A stretch of DNA of 64,000 nucleotides from Bradyrhizobium sp. CCGB12 (GTDB lineage: Bacteria; Pseudomonadota; Alphaproteobacteria; Rhizobiales; Xanthobacteraceae), in NCBI RefSeq assembly GCF_024199845.1, contig NZ_JANADO010000001.1:1922001-1986000 (forward strand), read 5' to 3'. Position numbers and translations under genes: made by a program. The notes under the pieces are model-generated. The model had not been told where the DNA came from. It saw only the letters and a list, made by a program, of their open reading frames with translations, and ran no database searches. Positions 13,812 through 24,377 of this stretch are shown one piece after another; position 1 is the stretch's first letter, and each line of letters starts with the position of its first letter.

Positions 13812-14090
13812 ATGGTTCGTTCAGTCTGGAAAGGCCCGTTCGTCGAGGGTTCTCTGCTCAAGAAGGCAGATGCCGCGCGTGCGTCCGGCCGTCACGACGT
13901 CATCAAGATCTGGAGCCGTCGCTCGACGATCCTGCCGCAGTTCGTCGGTCTGACCTTCGGCGTCTACAACGGTCAGAAGCACGTGCCGGTGGCCGTCAAC
14001 GAGGAAATGGTCGGTCACAAGTTCGGCGAGTTCTCGCCGACCCGGACCTTCCATGGCCACTCCGGCGACAAGAAAGCCAAGAAGGCTTGA
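13812..14090 (+). CDS. rpsS: 30S ribosomal protein S19
   Basis: 92 residues, start [13 protein letters not shown], with an AAGGAA ribosome site. S19 forms part of the small subunit head with S13 and contacts the A-site finger. The segment [16 protein letters not shown] is conserved. It lies between rplB and rplV at spacings of 12 and 10 bases. Confidence 0.98.
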   Translation: MVRSVWKGPFVEGSLLKKADAARASGRHDVIKIWSRRSTILPQFVGLTFGVYNGQKHVPVAVNEEMVGHKFGEFSPTRTFHGHSGDKKAKKA

Positions 14091-14100
14091 GGATTAAACG

Positions 14101-14487
14101 ATGAGCAAACCTAAGCGCGAACGGAGCCTCGCCGACAACGAGGCCAAGGCGGTCGCCCGGATGCTGCGGGTGAGCCCGCAGAAGCTCAACCTGGTCGCCC
14201 AGCTCATTCGCGGCCGGAAGGCGGCTGCTGCGCTCGCCGACCTGCAGTTTTCGCGCAAGCGGATTGCGGTCGACGTGAAGAAGTGCCTGGAATCGGCTAT
14301 CGCCAATGCCGAGAACAACCACGACCTCGACGTGGACGATCTCGTCGTGGCGCAGGCCTTCGTCGGCAACGGCCTCGTGATGAAGCGCTTTGCCGCCCGC
14401 GGCCGTGGCCGTTCGGGCCGTGTCTACAAACCATTTTCGCAGCTGACGATCATCGTTCGTCAGGTCGAAGCCGAAGCAGCGGCTTAA
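14101..14487 (+). CDS. rplV: 50S ribosomal protein L22
   Basis: 128 residues. L22 extends a beta-hairpin into the exit tunnel, the site of some macrolide-resistance changes. Conserved [17 protein letters not shown] and the hairpin tip region [14 protein letters not shown] are intact. An ATG immediately after a GAGGATT ribosome site was taken as start. Confidence 0.97.
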   Translation: MSKPKRERSLADNEAKAVARMLRVSPQKLNLVAQLIRGRKAAAALADLQFSRKRIAVDVKKCLESAIANAENNHDLDVDDLVVAQAFVGNGLVMKRFAARGRGRSGRVYKPFSQLTIIVRQVEAEAAA

Positions 14488-14504
14488 GGGCGCAGGAGAA
14501 CACG

Positions 14505-15230
<726 letters not shown>

Positions 15231-15260
15231 GCCAGCACAGGAATTTGAGGGCTTAAAGCC

Positions 15261-15674
15261 ATGATGCAACCTAAGAAAACGAAGTTCCGGAAGGCGCATA
15301 AGGGCCGCATCCACGGCGTTGCGTCTTCGGGCGCGACGTTGGCGTTCGGCCAGTACGGCCTGAAGGCGACCGAGCCTGAGCGCGTCACCGCGCGCCAGAT
15401 CGAAGCCGCCCGCCGCGCGCTGACCCGCCACATGAAGCGCGCCGGCCGCGTCTGGATCCGCGTGTTCCCCGACGTTCCGGTCTCGAAGAAGCCGGCCGAA
15501 GTCCGCATGGGCTCCGGCAAGGGTTCGCCGGAACTGTGGGTCGCGCGCGTCAAGCCGGGCCGGGTGCTGTTCGAGATCGACGGCGTCAACACCCAGACGG
15601 CACGTGAGGCGCTGACCCTGGCGGCCGCCAAGCTGCCGATCAAGACGCGCTTCGTCGAGCGCATTGCGGAGTAA
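15261..15674 (+). CDS. rplP: 50S ribosomal protein L16
   Basis: 137 residues beginning [17 protein letters not shown]16 positions A-site tRNA at the central protuberance base. Conserved [18 protein letters not shown] and [15 protein letters not shown] are seen. The stop TAA shares its last base with an upstream candidate start of rpmC, indicating tight coupling. Confidence 0.97.
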   Translation: MMQPKKTKFRKAHKGRIHGVASSGATLAFGQYGLKATEPERVTARQIEAARRALTRHMKRAGRVWIRVFPDVPVSKKPAEVRMGSGKGSPELWVARVKPGRVLFEIDGVNTQTAREALTLAAAKLPIKTRFVERIAE

Positions 15675-15679
15675 TGGCC

Positions 15680-15886
15680 ATGGCCCAGATGAAGATCGAA
15701 GACATCCGTGCGATGAGCCCCGACCAGCAGGATGACGCCATCCTGAATCTGAAGAAGGAGCGCTTCAACCTGCGCTTCCAGCGCGCCACCGGGCAGCTCG
15801 AGAACACCTCGCGCCTGCGCGAGGCCCGCCGTGACATCGCCCGGATCAAGACCGTCGCCGCGCAGACGCGCGCGAAGAAGAAGTAA
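15680..15886 (+). CDS. rpmC: 50S ribosomal protein L29
   Basis: 68 residues starting [13 protein letters not shown]29 neighbours L23 at the tunnel exit. The helical hairpin with [19 protein letters not shown] is the family signature. An ATG at 15674 in the same frame would give MAMAQM; 15680 is preferred because it matches the usual family start, but either may be used. Confidence 0.93.
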   Translation: MAQMKIEDIRAMSPDQQDDAILNLKKERFNLRFQRATGQLENTSRLREARRDIARIKTVAAQTRAKKK

Positions 15887-15899
15887 GAGGCTTACGAAG

Positions 15900-16148
15900 A
15901 TGCCGAAACGTACTTTGCAGGGCGTGGTCGTCAGCGACAAGCAAGCCAAGACCATCGTGGTGCGCGTCGACCGCCGCTTCACGCACCCGATCTACAAGAA
16001 GACGATCCGCCGTTCGAAGAACTATCACGCGCACGACGAGAGCAACCAGTTCAAGCCGGGCGATGTGGTGTGGATCGAGGAATCGAAGCCGATTTCGAAG
16101 TTGAAGCGCTGGGTCGTGATCCGGGGCGAGCACAAGAAAAGCGCCTGA
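15900..16148 (+). CDS. rpsQ: 30S ribosomal protein S17
   Basis: 82 residues starting [15 protein letters not shown]17 is an OB-fold primary 16S rRNA binder. The blocks [18 protein letters not shown] and [15 protein letters not shown] are typical. An 84-base spacer with no gene separates it from rplN. Confidence 0.97.
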   Translation: MPKRTLQGVVVSDKQAKTIVVRVDRRFTHPIYKKTIRRSKNYHAHDESNQFKPGDVVWIEESKPISKLKRWVVIRGEHKKSA

Positions 16149-16232
16149 TCTGTTGGCTTTAGCCGACTGACTTCAGGGAAATGTTGAGCGCCGGCTGGGC
16201 TGGCGCAAAGAGAAAGAGGACGAGGTGCATCA

Positions 16233-16601
16233 ATGATTCAGATGCAGACCAACCTCGACGTGGCCGACAATTCTGGCGCACGCCGTGTCATGTGTATCAA
16301 GGTGCTCGGGGGCTCCAAGCGCCGCTACGCCACGATCGGCGACATCATCGTCGTCTCGATCAAGGAAGCGATTCCGCGTGGCAAGGTGAAGAAGGGCGAC
16401 GTGATGAAGGCCGTCGTGGTGCGCGTCCGCAAGGACATTCGCCGCGCCGACGGTTCGGTCATCCGCTTCGACCGCAACGCCGCCGTCCTGATCAACAACC
16501 AGGCCGAGCCGGTCGGGACCCGTATCTTCGGGCCCGTGCCGCGCGAGCTGCGCGCCAAGAACCACATGAAGATCATTTCGCTCGCGCCGGAGGTGCTGTG
16601 A
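16233..16601 (+). CDS. rplN: 50S ribosomal protein L14
   Basis: 122 residues, the invariant family length, starting [17 protein letters not shown]14 binds at the intersubunit face near the sarcin-ricin loop. The stop TGA overlaps the rplX ATG by one base. Confidence 0.98.
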   Translation: MIQMQTNLDVADNSGARRVMCIKVLGGSKRRYATIGDIIVVSIKEAIPRGKVKKGDVMKAVVVRVRKDIRRADGSVIRFDRNAAVLINNQAEPVGTRIFGPVPRELRAKNHMKIISLAPEVL

Positions 16602-16915
16602 TGGCTGCGAAGATCCGCAAGGGCGACAAGGTCGTCGTGCTGACCGGTCGCGACAAGGGTCGCACCGGCGAGGTGTTCGAGGTGCGCCCCGACGCCGGCA
16701 CGGCGCTCGTGCGCGGCATCAACATGGTCAAGCGTCACCAGAAGCAGACGCAGGCCCAGGAGGGCGGCATCATCTCGAAGGAGTCGCCGATCCAACTGTC
16801 CAACATCGCGTATGTCGGCAAGGACGGAAAGCCGACCCGCGTCGGATTCAAGATTCTGGCGGACGGCAAGAAGGTCCGCATCGCCAAGAGCTCGGGAGCT
16901 GAGATCGATGGCTGA
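16601..16915 (+). CDS. rplX: 50S ribosomal protein L24
   Basis: 104 residues, start [20 protein letters not shown], a KOW motif. L24 is an assembly initiator at the tunnel exit. Overlaps rplN by one base and rplE by eight, so the three genes are translationally coupled. Confidence 0.97.
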   Translation: MAAKIRKGDKVVVLTGRDKGRTGEVFEVRPDAGTALVRGINMVKRHQKQTQAQEGGIISKESPIQLSNIAYVGKDGKPTRVGFKILADGKKVRIAKSSGAEIDG

Positions 16916-17465
16916 GGCCGCTTACACGCCGCGCCTGCGCGCGGAATACGATGCGAAGATCCGCACGGCCATGACCGAGAAGTTCGGTTATGAGAACGTG
17001 ATGCAGGTTCCGCGTCTGGACAAGGTCGTGCTGAACATGGGCGTTGGCGATTCCGTCAACGACCGCAAGAAGGCCGAGACCGCCGCTGCCGAATTGACCC
17101 AGATCGCCGGCCAGAAGGCGATCGTGACCTATTCGCGCATCGCGATCGCGACCTTCAAGCTGCGTGAGAACCAGCCGATCGGCTGCAAGGTCACGCTGCG
17201 CAAAGCCCGCATGTACGAGTTCATCGATCGCCTGGTGACGGTCGCGCTGCCGCGCGTCCGCGACTTCCGCGGCCTGAACCCGAAGAGCTTCGACGGCCGC
17301 GGCAATTACTCGCTCGGCATCAAGGAGCACATCATTTTCCCCGAGATCGACTTCGACAAGGTCACGGAAGCCCGCGGTATGGACATCACCGTCTGCACCA
17401 CGGCCAAGACCGACGAAGAGGCGAGGGCCTTGTTGACCGCTTTCAATTTCCCGTTCCGGCAGTGA
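16908..17465 (+). CDS. rplE: 50S ribosomal protein L5
   Basis: 185 residues from [16 protein letters not shown]5 binds 5S rRNA in the central protuberance. Conserved [14 protein letters not shown] and [20 protein letters not shown] are present. The start ATG lies inside the last codons of rplX, at the spacing expected for coupled translation. Confidence 0.97.
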   Translation: MAEAAYTPRLRAEYDAKIRTAMTEKFGYENVMQVPRLDKVVLNMGVGDSVNDRKKAETAAAELTQIAGQKAIVTYSRIAIATFKLRENQPIGCKVTLRKARMYEFIDRLVTVALPRVRDFRGLNPKSFDGRGNYSLGIKEHIIFPEIDFDKVTEARGMDITVCTTAKTDEEARALLTAFNFPFRQ

Positions 17466-17511
17466 GACGCTGACCTAAAGCCTCTCAAACGCGGATACCC
17501 AGGAGCCAAGC

Positions 17512-17817
17512 ATGGCAAAGAAGAGTTCAGTCGAGAAGAACAACCGGCGCAAGCGGATGGTGAAGAACGCCGCCGCCAAGCGTGAGCGGTTGAAGGCGAT
17601 CATCGCCGACAAGAAGCTGCCGATGGAGGAGCGTTTCGCTGCGACGTTGAAGCTGGCCGAAATGCCGCGCAACTCGTCGGCGACCCGCATCCGCCTGCGC
17701 TGCGAGCTGTCGGGCCGCCCGCGCTCGAACTATCGCAAGAACAAGCTGTCCCGTATCGCTCTGCGCGACCTTGGCTCCAAGGGCATGGTCCCGGGCCTCG
17801 TGAAGTCGAGCTGGTAA
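17512..17817 (+). CDS. rpsN: 30S ribosomal protein S14
   Basis: 101 residues, the long zinc-free form (no paired CxxC motifs). It ends in the conserved [10 protein letters not shown]...[12 protein letters not shown]14 belongs to the head of the small subunit beside S3 and S10. A GGAGCC ribosome site precedes ATG. Confidence 0.97.
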   Translation: MAKKSSVEKNNRRKRMVKNAAAKRERLKAIIADKKLPMEERFAATLKLAEMPRNSSATRIRLRCELSGRPRSNYRKNKLSRIALRDLGSKGMVPGLVKSSW

Positions 17818-17831
17818 GGAGGGTCGTTTAG

Positions 17832-18230
17832 ATGTCTACGCACGATCCAATCAGCGATCTGATCACCCGTATCCGCAACGCGCAGATGCGCTCCAAGACC
17901 AAGGTCTCCACGCCTGGCTCGAAGATGCGCGAGAACGTGCTCGAGGTCCTCAAGTCCGAGGGCTACATCCGCGGCTACGCCACGCTCGAGCACTCCTCGG
18001 GCCGCAGCGAGATCGAGATCGAGCTGAAGTATTTCGACGGCGAGCCCGTCATCCGCGAGATCGAACGTGTCTCCAAGCCCGGGCGTCGCGTCTACGCCTC
18101 GGTGAAGAACCTGCCGCGGGTCAACAACGGGCTCGGCATTTCGGTGTTGTCGACGCCGAAGGGGATCATGGCCGACCACAGCGCGCGCGACGCGAATGTG
18201 GGCGGTGAAGTCCTCTTCACGGTGTTCTGA
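17832..18230 (+). CDS. rpsH: 30S ribosomal protein S8
   Basis: 132 residues with a strong AAGGAGGGT ribosome site. S8 binds 16S helix 21; in E. coli it represses the spc operon. The C-terminal signature [20 protein letters not shown] is present in full. Confidence 0.98.
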   Translation: MSTHDPISDLITRIRNAQMRSKTKVSTPGSKMRENVLEVLKSEGYIRGYATLEHSSGRSEIEIELKYFDGEPVIREIERVSKPGRRVYASVKNLPRVNNGLGISVLSTPKGIMADHSARDANVGGEVLFTVF

Positions 18231-18246
18231 GAAGGATTTTTGATCC

Positions 18247-18780
18247 ATGTCACGTGTTGGCAAAAGGCCTGTGGCGGTTCCGTCGGGTGTGACCGCGACC
18301 GTCGATGGGCAGACCGTCAAGATGAAGGGGCCGAAGGGCCAGCTTCAGTTCGTCGTCCATGACGACGTCGAGGTGAAGCTCGAGAGCGGCCAGATCAAGG
18401 TCAAGCCGCGGGCTGAGACCAACCGCGCTCGCGCGCTGTACGGTACCGCTCGCGCCCAGGTCGCGAATCTGGTCGAAGGCGTCACCAAGGGCTTCGAGAA
18501 GAAGCTCGAGATCACCGGCGTCGGTTACCGCGCCGCGATGCAGGGTAAGAACCTGCAGCTCGCGCTCGGCTACAGCCACGACGTGATCTACCAGATCCCG
18601 GAAGGGATCACGATCGCCGTGCCGAAGCCGACCGAGATCACGGTGACCGGCAGCGACATCCAGCGCGTCGGCCAGGTTGCGGCCGAGATCCGCGCCTATC
18701 GCCCGCCGGAGCCCTACAAGGGCAAGGGCGTGAAGTATGTTGGCGAATTCATCTTCCGCAAGGAAGGCAAGAAGAAGTAA
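18247..18780 (+). CDS. rplF: 50S ribosomal protein L6
   Basis: 177 residues, start [16 protein letters not shown]6 sits near the factor-binding site. The C-terminal RNA-binding signature with [13 protein letters not shown] is present. Confidence 0.98.
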   Translation: MSRVGKRPVAVPSGVTATVDGQTVKMKGPKGQLQFVVHDDVEVKLESGQIKVKPRAETNRARALYGTARAQVANLVEGVTKGFEKKLEITGVGYRAAMQGKNLQLALGYSHDVIYQIPEGITIAVPKPTEITVTGSDIQRVGQVAAEIRAYRPPEPYKGKGVKYVGEFIFRKEGKKK

Positions 18781-18791
18781 CGGAGCCGGTC

Positions 18792-19154
18792 ATGTCCAAA
18801 GCCAAGGTTACGAATGCCCGGCGCAAGCGGAGTGTGCGGCTGAAGCTGCGCCGCTCCGGTGGCGGCCGTCCGCGTCTGTCGGTGTTCCGCTCGTCCAAGC
18901 ACATCTACGCCCAGGTCATCGACGACCTGAAGGGCGAGACGCTGGCCTCTGCCTCTTCGCTCGAGAAGTCGATGCGCGACGGAGGCAAGACCGGCGCCGA
19001 TATCGATGCGGCGAAGGCGGTCGGCAAGCTGCTGGCGGAGCGCGCCGCCGAGAAGGGCGTCAAGGAAGTCGTGTTCGATCGCGGCAGCTATCTCTATCAC
19101 GGGCGCGTCAAGGCTCTTGCCGATGCAGCGCGTGAGAGCGGGCTGAGCTTCTAA
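18792..19154 (+). CDS. rplR: 50S ribosomal protein L18
   Basis: 120 residues, Arg-rich N-terminus followed by [22 protein letters not shown]18 binds 5S rRNA with L5. It follows rplF by 11 bases. Confidence 0.97.
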   Translation: MSKAKVTNARRKRSVRLKLRRSGGGRPRLSVFRSSKHIYAQVIDDLKGETLASASSLEKSMRDGGKTGADIDAAKAVGKLLAERAAEKGVKEVVFDRGSYLYHGRVKALADAARESGLSF

Positions 19155-19201
19155 CAGAATTTGAGGATTGAGGCGCAAGCCTCTGAAGGATTGGAAAAAC
19201 C

Positions 19202-19798
19202 ATGGCAGCTGAACGCGAACAACGTGGTGGACGCGATCAACGCGGCGGCGGACGTGAACGCAGGGAGCGCGAGGAGCGCGACAGCGAGTTCGTCGACAAG
19301 CTCGTTCACATCAACCGCGTGGCCAAGGTCGTCAAGGGCGGCAAGCGCTTCGGTTTCGCGGCGCTGGTCGTGATCGGCGATCAGAAGGGCCGCGCCGGCT
19401 TCGGTCACGGCAAGGCGCGCGAAGTGCCTGAGGCGATCCGCAAGGCGACCGAATCCGCCAAGCGCAACCTGACCCGCGTGTCGCTGCGCGAGGGCCGTAC
19501 GCTCCATCACGACATCGCCGGCCGTCACGGCGCGGGCCGTGTCTACCTGCGTGCCGCCCCGGCCGGTACCGGCATCATCGCCGGTGGCCCGATGCGCGCC
19601 GTGTTCGAGACGCTCGGCGTCCAGGACGTGGTGGCGAAGTCGATCGGCTCGTCGAACCCGTACAACATGGTTCGCGCGACCTTCGACGCGCTGAAGCATC
19701 AGGACTCGCCGCGCTCGGTCGCTGCCCGCCGCAACATCAAGGTGTCCACCCTCCAGTCCCGTCGTATCGGCGGTGACGCCGAGGCGGCTGCCGACTAA
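19202..19798 (+). CDS. rpsE: 30S ribosomal protein S5
   Basis: 198 residues. S5 lies at the mRNA entry and decoding-fidelity region. The core ([20 protein letters not shown]) is standard. The first 28 residues form an Arg/Gly/Glu-rich extension ([18 protein letters not shown]), longer than in E. coli S5 and resembling an RGG-type RNA-binding tail; this is common in rhizobial S5 by recollection, not checked. Confidence 0.96.
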   Translation: MAAEREQRGGRDQRGGGRERREREERDSEFVDKLVHINRVAKVVKGGKRFGFAALVVIGDQKGRAGFGHGKAREVPEAIRKATESAKRNLTRVSLREGRTLHHDIAGRHGAGRVYLRAAPAGTGIIAGGPMRAVFETLGVQDVVAKSIGSSNPYNMVRATFDALKHQDSPRSVAARRNIKVSTLQSRRIGGDAEAAAD

Positions 19799-19823
19799 CG
19801 GAAGCTTTTCGGAGTAGACTCCC

Positions 19824-20018
19824 ATGGCCAAGGCCGCAAAGACGATCAAGCTCGAGCAGACTGGCAGCGCGATCCGCCGCCATCACTCGCAGCGTTCGAC
19901 GCTGATCGGGCTCAAGCTCAACAAGATCGGCCGCACTAGCGAACTGCCGGACACCCCGGCCGTCCGCGGCATGATCGAGAAGGTTCACCATCTCGTCCGC
20001 ATCGTCGACGAGAAGTAA
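19824..20018 (+). CDS. rpmD: 50S ribosomal protein L30
   Basis: 64 residues: a Lys-rich N-terminus, then [20 protein letters not shown] and ending [12 protein letters not shown]30 is a small large-subunit protein, missing in some alphaproteobacterial lineages. It lies between rpsE and rplO. Confidence 0.96.
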   Translation: MAKAAKTIKLEQTGSAIRRHHSQRSTLIGLKLNKIGRTSELPDTPAVRGMIEKVHHLVRIVDEK

Positions 20019-20079
20019 GAAGCGGCGCACGATCCCGGTTTTCGGTGAAGATCGTGCGCAATACACAAGGAGAAGGGCG

Positions 20080-20565
20080 ATGAAGCTCAGCGATATCGCC
20101 GACAACGCCGGCTCGCGCAAGAAGCGCATGCGCGTCGGCCGCGGCATCGGTTCGGGCAAGGGCAAGCAGTCCGGCCGCGGCGGCAAGGGCCAGACCGCGC
20201 GTTCGGGCGTGCGCATCAAGGGTTTCGAAGGCGGCCAGATGCCGATGCATCGCCGTCTGCCCAAGCGCGGCTTCAACAATATCTTCCGCGTCGAGTTCGC
20301 CGAGATCAATCTCGACCGGCTCCAGGAAGCGGTCGATGCCAAGAAGATCGACGCCGGCAGCGTCGTGAACGTCGAGGCCCTGGTGAAGGGCGGCGTGCTG
20401 CGCCGCGCCAAGGGCGGCCTGCGGTTGCTCGGCCGCGGCGAGCTCAAGTCCAAGCTCAACATCGAAGTGCACGGCGCCTCCAAGACCGCGATCGCGGCGG
20501 TCGAGAAGGCCGGCGGTTCGGTGAAGATCCTCGCCCCTGCCAAGGAAGAAGGCGAGGCGGCGTAA
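20080..20565 (+). CDS. rplO: 50S ribosomal protein L15
   Basis: 161 residues, start [20 protein letters not shown] with an AAGGAGAAGG ribosome site. L15 is a late assembly protein. The glycine-rich N-terminal segment [19 protein letters not shown] and [17 protein letters not shown] are characteristic. A hairpin follows before secY. Confidence 0.97.
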   Translation: MKLSDIADNAGSRKKRMRVGRGIGSGKGKQSGRGGKGQTARSGVRIKGFEGGQMPMHRRLPKRGFNNIFRVEFAEINLDRLQEAVDAKKIDAGSVVNVEALVKGGVLRRAKGGLRLLGRGELKSKLNIEVHGASKTAIAAVEKAGGSVKILAPAKEEGEAA

Positions 20566-20578
20566 CAACTGCGTCATT

Positions 20579-20600
20579 GGCCCGCGCCCCGCGGGCCTTT
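20579..20600 (+). terminator. Hairpin between rplO and secY
   Basis: Seven-base GC-only stem (GGCCCGC / GCGGGCC) with a five-base loop followed by only TTT. It may be a pause or partial terminator; secY is still expected to be co-transcribed. Confidence 0.5.
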
Positions 20601-20714
20601 ACGCACGCGGGACGATGGACTTATCGAAGCCGAGCCCCAGATAATGTCCGGCGTCCGCTAAAGTAGCCCGGCCGCGGGCATGACGGCGCAATAGGCGGCG
20701 GGAGAAAGTCCAAG

Positions 20715-22046
20715 ATGGTTTCTGCAGCGGAACAACTGGCAGCCAATCTCAATTTCGGTGCGTTCGCCAAGGCCGACGAACTGAAGAAGCGCATCTGGTT
20801 CACCCTGGGTGCGCTGCTGGTTTATCGGCTCGGGACCTACATCCCGCTGCCCGGCATCGATCCCAACATCTGGGAGCAGGTGTTCCGCTCCCAGGCGGGC
20901 GGCATCCTCGGCATGTTCAACATGTTCGCCGGCGGCGGCATCCACCGCATGGCGATCTTCGCGCTGAACATCATGCCGTACATCTCGGCCTCGATCATCA
21001 TCCAGCTCCTGACCACCGTCTCGCCGCAGCTCGAGGCGCTGAAGAAGGAAGGCGAGGCCGGCCGCAAGACGCTGAACCAGTACACCCGTTACCTCACCGT
21101 CATCCTGGCGGCGTTCCAGTCCTATGGCATCGCGGTTGGCCTCGAAGGCGCCGGCAATGTCGTCAGCGACCCCGGCATGTTCTTCCGCCTGTCCACGGCG
21201 ATCACGCTGACCGGCGGCACCATGTTCCTGATGTGGCTGGGCGAGCAGATCACCTCGCGCGGCATTGGCAACGGCATCTCGCTGATCATTCTCGCCGGCA
21301 TCGTCGCCGAGCTGCCCGCGGCGCTCGCCAACATGCTCGAGCTCGGCCGTCAGGGCGCAATGTCGACCGGTCTGATCCTGGTCGTCATCATCATGGCCGT
21401 CGCCGTGATCGCCTTCATCGTGTTCATGGAGCGCGCGCAGCGTCGTCTGCTGATCCAGTATCCGAAGCGCCAGGTCGGCAACAAGATGTTCGAGGGCCAG
21501 TCCTCGCATCTGCCGCTCAAGCTCAACACTTCGGGCGTGATCCCGCCGATCTTCGCATCCTCGTTGCTGCTGCTGCCGACCACGGTTGCGAACTTCAATG
21601 CGGGCAGCGGGCCGGAATGGTTCCAGTGGATCACCACCCAGCTCGGCCACGGCCGCCCGCTGTTCCTGATCATGTATCTGGCGCTGATCGTGTTCTTCGC
21701 CTTTTTCTATACCGCGATCGTCTTCAACCCGACCGAGACCGCCGACAATCTGAAGAAGCATGGCGGCTTCATTCCGGGCATCCGTCCGGGCGAGCGCACC
21801 GCCGAATATATCGACTACGTGCTGTCGCGCATCACCGTATTAGGTGCGATTTATCTCGCGATCGTCTGCTTGATCCCGGAAATCCTGATCTCCTACGCCT
21901 CGGTGCCGTTCTACTTCGGCGGCACTTCGCTGCTGATCGTCGTCAGCGTCACCATGGACACGGTGGCGCAGGTGCAGGGCTATCTGCTGGCGCATCAGTA
22001 TGAAGGCCTGATCCGGAAGTCGAAGCTGCGCGGTCGCCGCCGCTGA
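20715..22046 (+). CDS. secY: Protein translocase subunit SecY
   Basis: 443-residue integral membrane protein, about ten transmembrane helices, forming the SecYEG pore. Signature segments are GGIHRMAIFALNIMPYISASIII and the C-terminal HQYEGLIRKSKLRGRR. The cytoplasmic loop ending in the Arg/Lys-rich C-terminus contacts the ribosome. Start chosen at the ATG after GGAGAAAG. The 276-base spacer to adk is rich in GC hairpins. Confidence 0.98.
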   Translation: MVSAAEQLAANLNFGAFAKADELKKRIWFTLGALLVYRLGTYIPLPGIDPNIWEQVFRSQAGGILGMFNMFAGGGIHRMAIFALNIMPYISASIIIQLLTTVSPQLEALKKEGEAGRKTLNQYTRYLTVILAAFQSYGIAVGLEGAGNVVSDPGMFFRLSTAITLTGGTMFLMWLGEQITSRGIGNGISLIILAGIVAELPAALANMLELGRQGAMSTGLILVVIIMAVAVIAFIVFMERAQRRLLIQYPKRQVGNKMFEGQSSHLPLKLNTSGVIPPIFASSLLLLPTTVANFNAGSGPEWFQWITTQLGHGRPLFLIMYLALIVFFAFFYTAIVFNPTETADNLKKHGGFIPGIRPGERTAEYIDYVLSRITVLGAIYLAIVCLIPEILISYASVPFYFGGTSLLIVVSVTMDTVAQVQGYLLAHQYEGLIRKSKLRGRRR

Positions 22047-22322
22047 ACGCGGCGTCCGCCAAAGGCGGCGCGACTGCGCCGCCGATTCGCCGCGCAAGCA
22101 ACGCGCGGCGTCCGAAGAGGCGATCAGCCGATCGCTTGGTCGCATCGGGAGAGCTGCTCCCACGTCGACGCAATCTCTGATTTCAAAGGCTTTCTTGGCG
22201 TCCGGCCATTCGCTCCCCTATGATATGGGTAGCGGTGCGGCGTCGATTATGGTTTGCACTGTTCTTGATCTTCAAACACAGGTGCGCGACGTATCGCTCA
22301 CCAATCCGGGGGGCGTACGCCG

Positions 22323-23189
22323 ATGAGAATTATACTGCTGGGACCGCCGGGGTCGGGCAAGGGGACCCAGGCGCAACTCTTGGTGCAGCGCTATGGCATC
22401 GTCCAGCTCTCGACCGGCGAGATGCTGCGCGCCGCCGTTGCGGCGGGAACGCCGGTTGGGCTGAAGGCCAAGGAGATCATGGCCAGCGGCGCCCTCGTGC
22501 CCGACGATGTGGTGGTGGGGATCATCTCCGACCGGATCGACCAGCCGGACGCCAAGCAGGGTTTCATCCTGGACGGCTTCCCGCGCACGGTACCGCAGGC
22601 CGAGGCGCTGGATGAGCTGCTGAGGCACAAGCACCTCAAGCTCGATGCGGTGATCGAGCTCCGCGTCAACGAGAGCGCGCTCCTGAACCGCGTCGAGACC
22701 CGCGTCGCTCAGATGCGCGAGCGCGGGGAGGAGGTCCGGGTCGACGACACCCCGGAGGTCCTGACCAAGCGCCTCGCCAGCTACCGCAGCCAGACGGAAC
22801 CCCTGATTCACTACTATTCCGAGCGGCGGAAGCTTTCCACCATCGACGGCATGATGGCCATCGACGAGGTTACCCGCGCCATTCACCGCCAGCTCCTGGC
22901 GCTGGGGGCGGTCGAGCCCAAGACGCATGCCCGCAGCGCGGCCAAGGCCGCGCCGTCCAAGAAGGCCAAAGCAGCCAAGAAATCGGCCAAAAAGCCGGCG
23001 AAATCGGCTAGAAAGGCAGCTAAATCGGCCAAGACCGCCAAAAAGCCGGCGAAGAAGGCCGTGAAGGGGGCGACGAAGGCGACCAAGAAGACCGTCAGGA
23101 AAGCAGCGAAAAAGACCGCCAAGAAGGCTGTCAAAAAGGGTGCCAAAAAGGCCGCAAAAAAGGTCACGAAAAAGCGAGCCAAACGCTAG
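22323..23189 (+). CDS. adk: Adenylate kinase with histone-H1-like C-terminal tail
   Basis: Core residues 1-200 convert ATP + AMP to 2 ADP. The P-loop [10 protein letters not shown] is at 8-17, the NMP-binding LSTGEMLR near 29-36, and the FILDGFPRT block at 81-89. The LID is short (about 125-145) and lacks the zinc Cys residues. Normal short forms end near residue 195. Here residues 206-288 form an 83-residue Lys/Ala/Pro tail made of repeats like KKPAKKA and KKTAKKA, ending KKRAKR, resembling H1-like bacterial proteins. No frameshift is apparent; codons remain in frame to TAG. The tail may bind nucleic acid or ribosomes; its role is unknown. Confidence 0.95.
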   Translation: MRIILLGPPGSGKGTQAQLLVQRYGIVQLSTGEMLRAAVAAGTPVGLKAKEIMASGALVPDDVVVGIISDRIDQPDAKQGFILDGFPRTVPQAEALDELLRHKHLKLDAVIELRVNESALLNRVETRVAQMRERGEEVRVDDTPEVLTKRLASYRSQTEPLIHYYSERRKLSTIDGMMAIDEVTRAIHRQLLALGAVEPKTHARSAAKAAPSKKAKAAKKSAKKPAKSARKAAKSAKTAKKPAKKAVKGATKATKKTVRKAAKKTAKKAVKKGAKKAAKKVTKKRAKR

Positions 23190-23194
23190 CAGCG

Positions 23195-23225
23195 GTTGAC
23201 GAAAGCCCCCTGAATCCCCTAATAA
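23195..23225 (+). promoter_or_regulatory. Candidate promoter upstream of rpsM
   Basis: GTTGAC at 23195-23200 and TAATAA at 23220-23225 (with CCTAAT overlapping) give a spacing of 17-19 bases. It resembles strong alphaproteobacterial housekeeping promoters and lies just after adk, about 150 bases before rpsM. It would let the alpha group be transcribed independently. Confidence 0.45.
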
Positions 23226-23377
23226 GCCCCGCATCCAAGTCGGATAGTTTCAAACGATGCCGGGCCCCAGGAAGACCAGGGGTGGGCGTCGTGTTCGCGT
23301 TTGTGAACACCTGCCCGAGAAACATAAGCACTTAAAGCCCGATTCCTGACGAGGGATCGGCAACAGGAGAGAAGGCC

Positions 23378-23746
23378 GTGGCCCGTATTGCCGGCGTGAA
23401 CATTCCGACCAACAAGCGCGTGCTGATCGCGCTCCAGTACATCCATGGCATCGGCCAGAAGATCGCTGGTGAGATCCTCGAAAAGGTGAAGATCCCCGTG
23501 GATCGTCGCGTCAATCAGCTCAGCGATGCCGAAGTGCTCCAGATCCGCGAAGTGATCGACCGCGACTATCTCGTCGAGGGCGACCTGCGTCGTGAGGTCG
23601 GCATCAACATCAAGCGTCTGATGGACCTCGGCTGCTACCGCGGCCTGCGTCATCGTCGCGGTCTGCCGGTGCGCGGTCAGCGTACCCACACCAATGCGCG
23701 TACGCGCAAGGGTCCGGCCAAGGCCATCGCCGGCAAGAAGAAGTAA
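23378..23746 (+). CDS. rpsM: 30S ribosomal protein S13
   Basis: 122 residues starting with GTG ([13 protein letters not shown] follows), preceded by an AGGAGAGAAGG ribosome site. S13 bridges the head to the large subunit. The C-terminal [19 protein letters not shown] is the family signature. First gene of the alpha group; rpmJ is not present before it. Confidence 0.97.
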   Translation: MARIAGVNIPTNKRVLIALQYIHGIGQKIAGEILEKVKIPVDRRVNQLSDAEVLQIREVIDRDYLVEGDLRREVGINIKRLMDLGCYRGLRHRRGLPVRGQRTHTNARTRKGPAKAIAGKKK

Positions 23747-23750
23747 ACTC

Positions 23751-23816
23751 GCGAATAGGGAATGGCGAATGGCGAGTAGGATTTTCCCTATTCGCCATTC
23801 GCTACTCACCATTCGC
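23751..23816. repeat. GCGAATA-type heptamer hairpin, copy 2 (rpsM/rpsK)
   Basis: Arms of about 30 bases (23751-23780 and 23786-23816) pair around an ATTTT loop. Units are GCGAATA/GCGAGTA with GGAATG joins, the same as at 10878. It starts 4 bases after the rpsM stop codon. Confidence 0.85.
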
Positions 23817-23876
23817 TTCCACAGGTGTAGCCGCTGGCATTACGGCGGCGTTTGAGATCTCCAGGAAAGGTACTCA

Positions 23877-24266
23877 ATGGGCAAGGAAGCCACCCGCGTT
23901 CGTCGTCGTGAGCGCAAGAACATCGCCTCCGGCGTCGCGCACGTGAACTCGTCGTTCAACAACACGACCATCACCATCACCGACGCGCAGGGCAACACGA
24001 TTGCCTGGTCCTCCGCCGGCACGATGGGCTTCAAGGGCTCGCGCAAGTCGACCCCGTATGCCGCGCAGGTTGCCGCGGAAGACGTCTCGAAGAAGGCGCA
24101 GGAGCACGGCATGCGCACGCTGGAAGTCGAAGTCGCCGGTCCGGGTTCGGGCCGTGAGTCGGCACTCCGCGCGCTCCAGGCCGCAGGCTTCACCGTCACC
24201 TCGATCCGTGACGTGACCACGATCCCGCACAACGGTTGCCGTCCGCGCAAGCGTCGTCGCGTTTGA
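23877..24266 (+). CDS. rpsK: 30S ribosomal protein S11
   Basis: 129 residues, start [16 protein letters not shown]11 lies on the platform near the E site. The C-terminal signature with [19 protein letters not shown] is present. A well-formed terminator hairpin follows, before rpoA. Confidence 0.98.
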   Translation: MGKEATRVRRRERKNIASGVAHVNSSFNNTTITITDAQGNTIAWSSAGTMGFKGSRKSTPYAAQVAAEDVSKKAQEHGMRTLEVEVAGPGSGRESALRALQAAGFTVTSIRDVTTIPHNGCRPRKRRRV

Positions 24267-24275
24267 TACGAAGTT

Positions 24276-24306
24276 GCGGGCGCATCGGCGCCCGCGATGT
24301 TTTTTT
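24276..24306 (+). terminator. Terminator-like hairpin between rpsK and rpoA
   Basis: Perfect 8-bp GC stem (GCGGGCGC / GCGCCCGC), ATCG loop, then GATG and a run of seven T. It looks like an intrinsic terminator or attenuator inside the alpha operon, 9 bases after the rpsK stop. Confidence 0.7.
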
Positions 24307-24377
24307 GCGAAGCCGCGGGAATGATCTGCGGCCTTTCTCCAACGCCAGTATTTGAGTTTTCAAATTGACTGGCCTGT

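Noticed and set aside
22921..23189. Adk tail as a separate gene or frameshift artefact
   Set aside because: The frame is continuous with the kinase core, has a regular repeat pattern and no start or ribosome site of its own.
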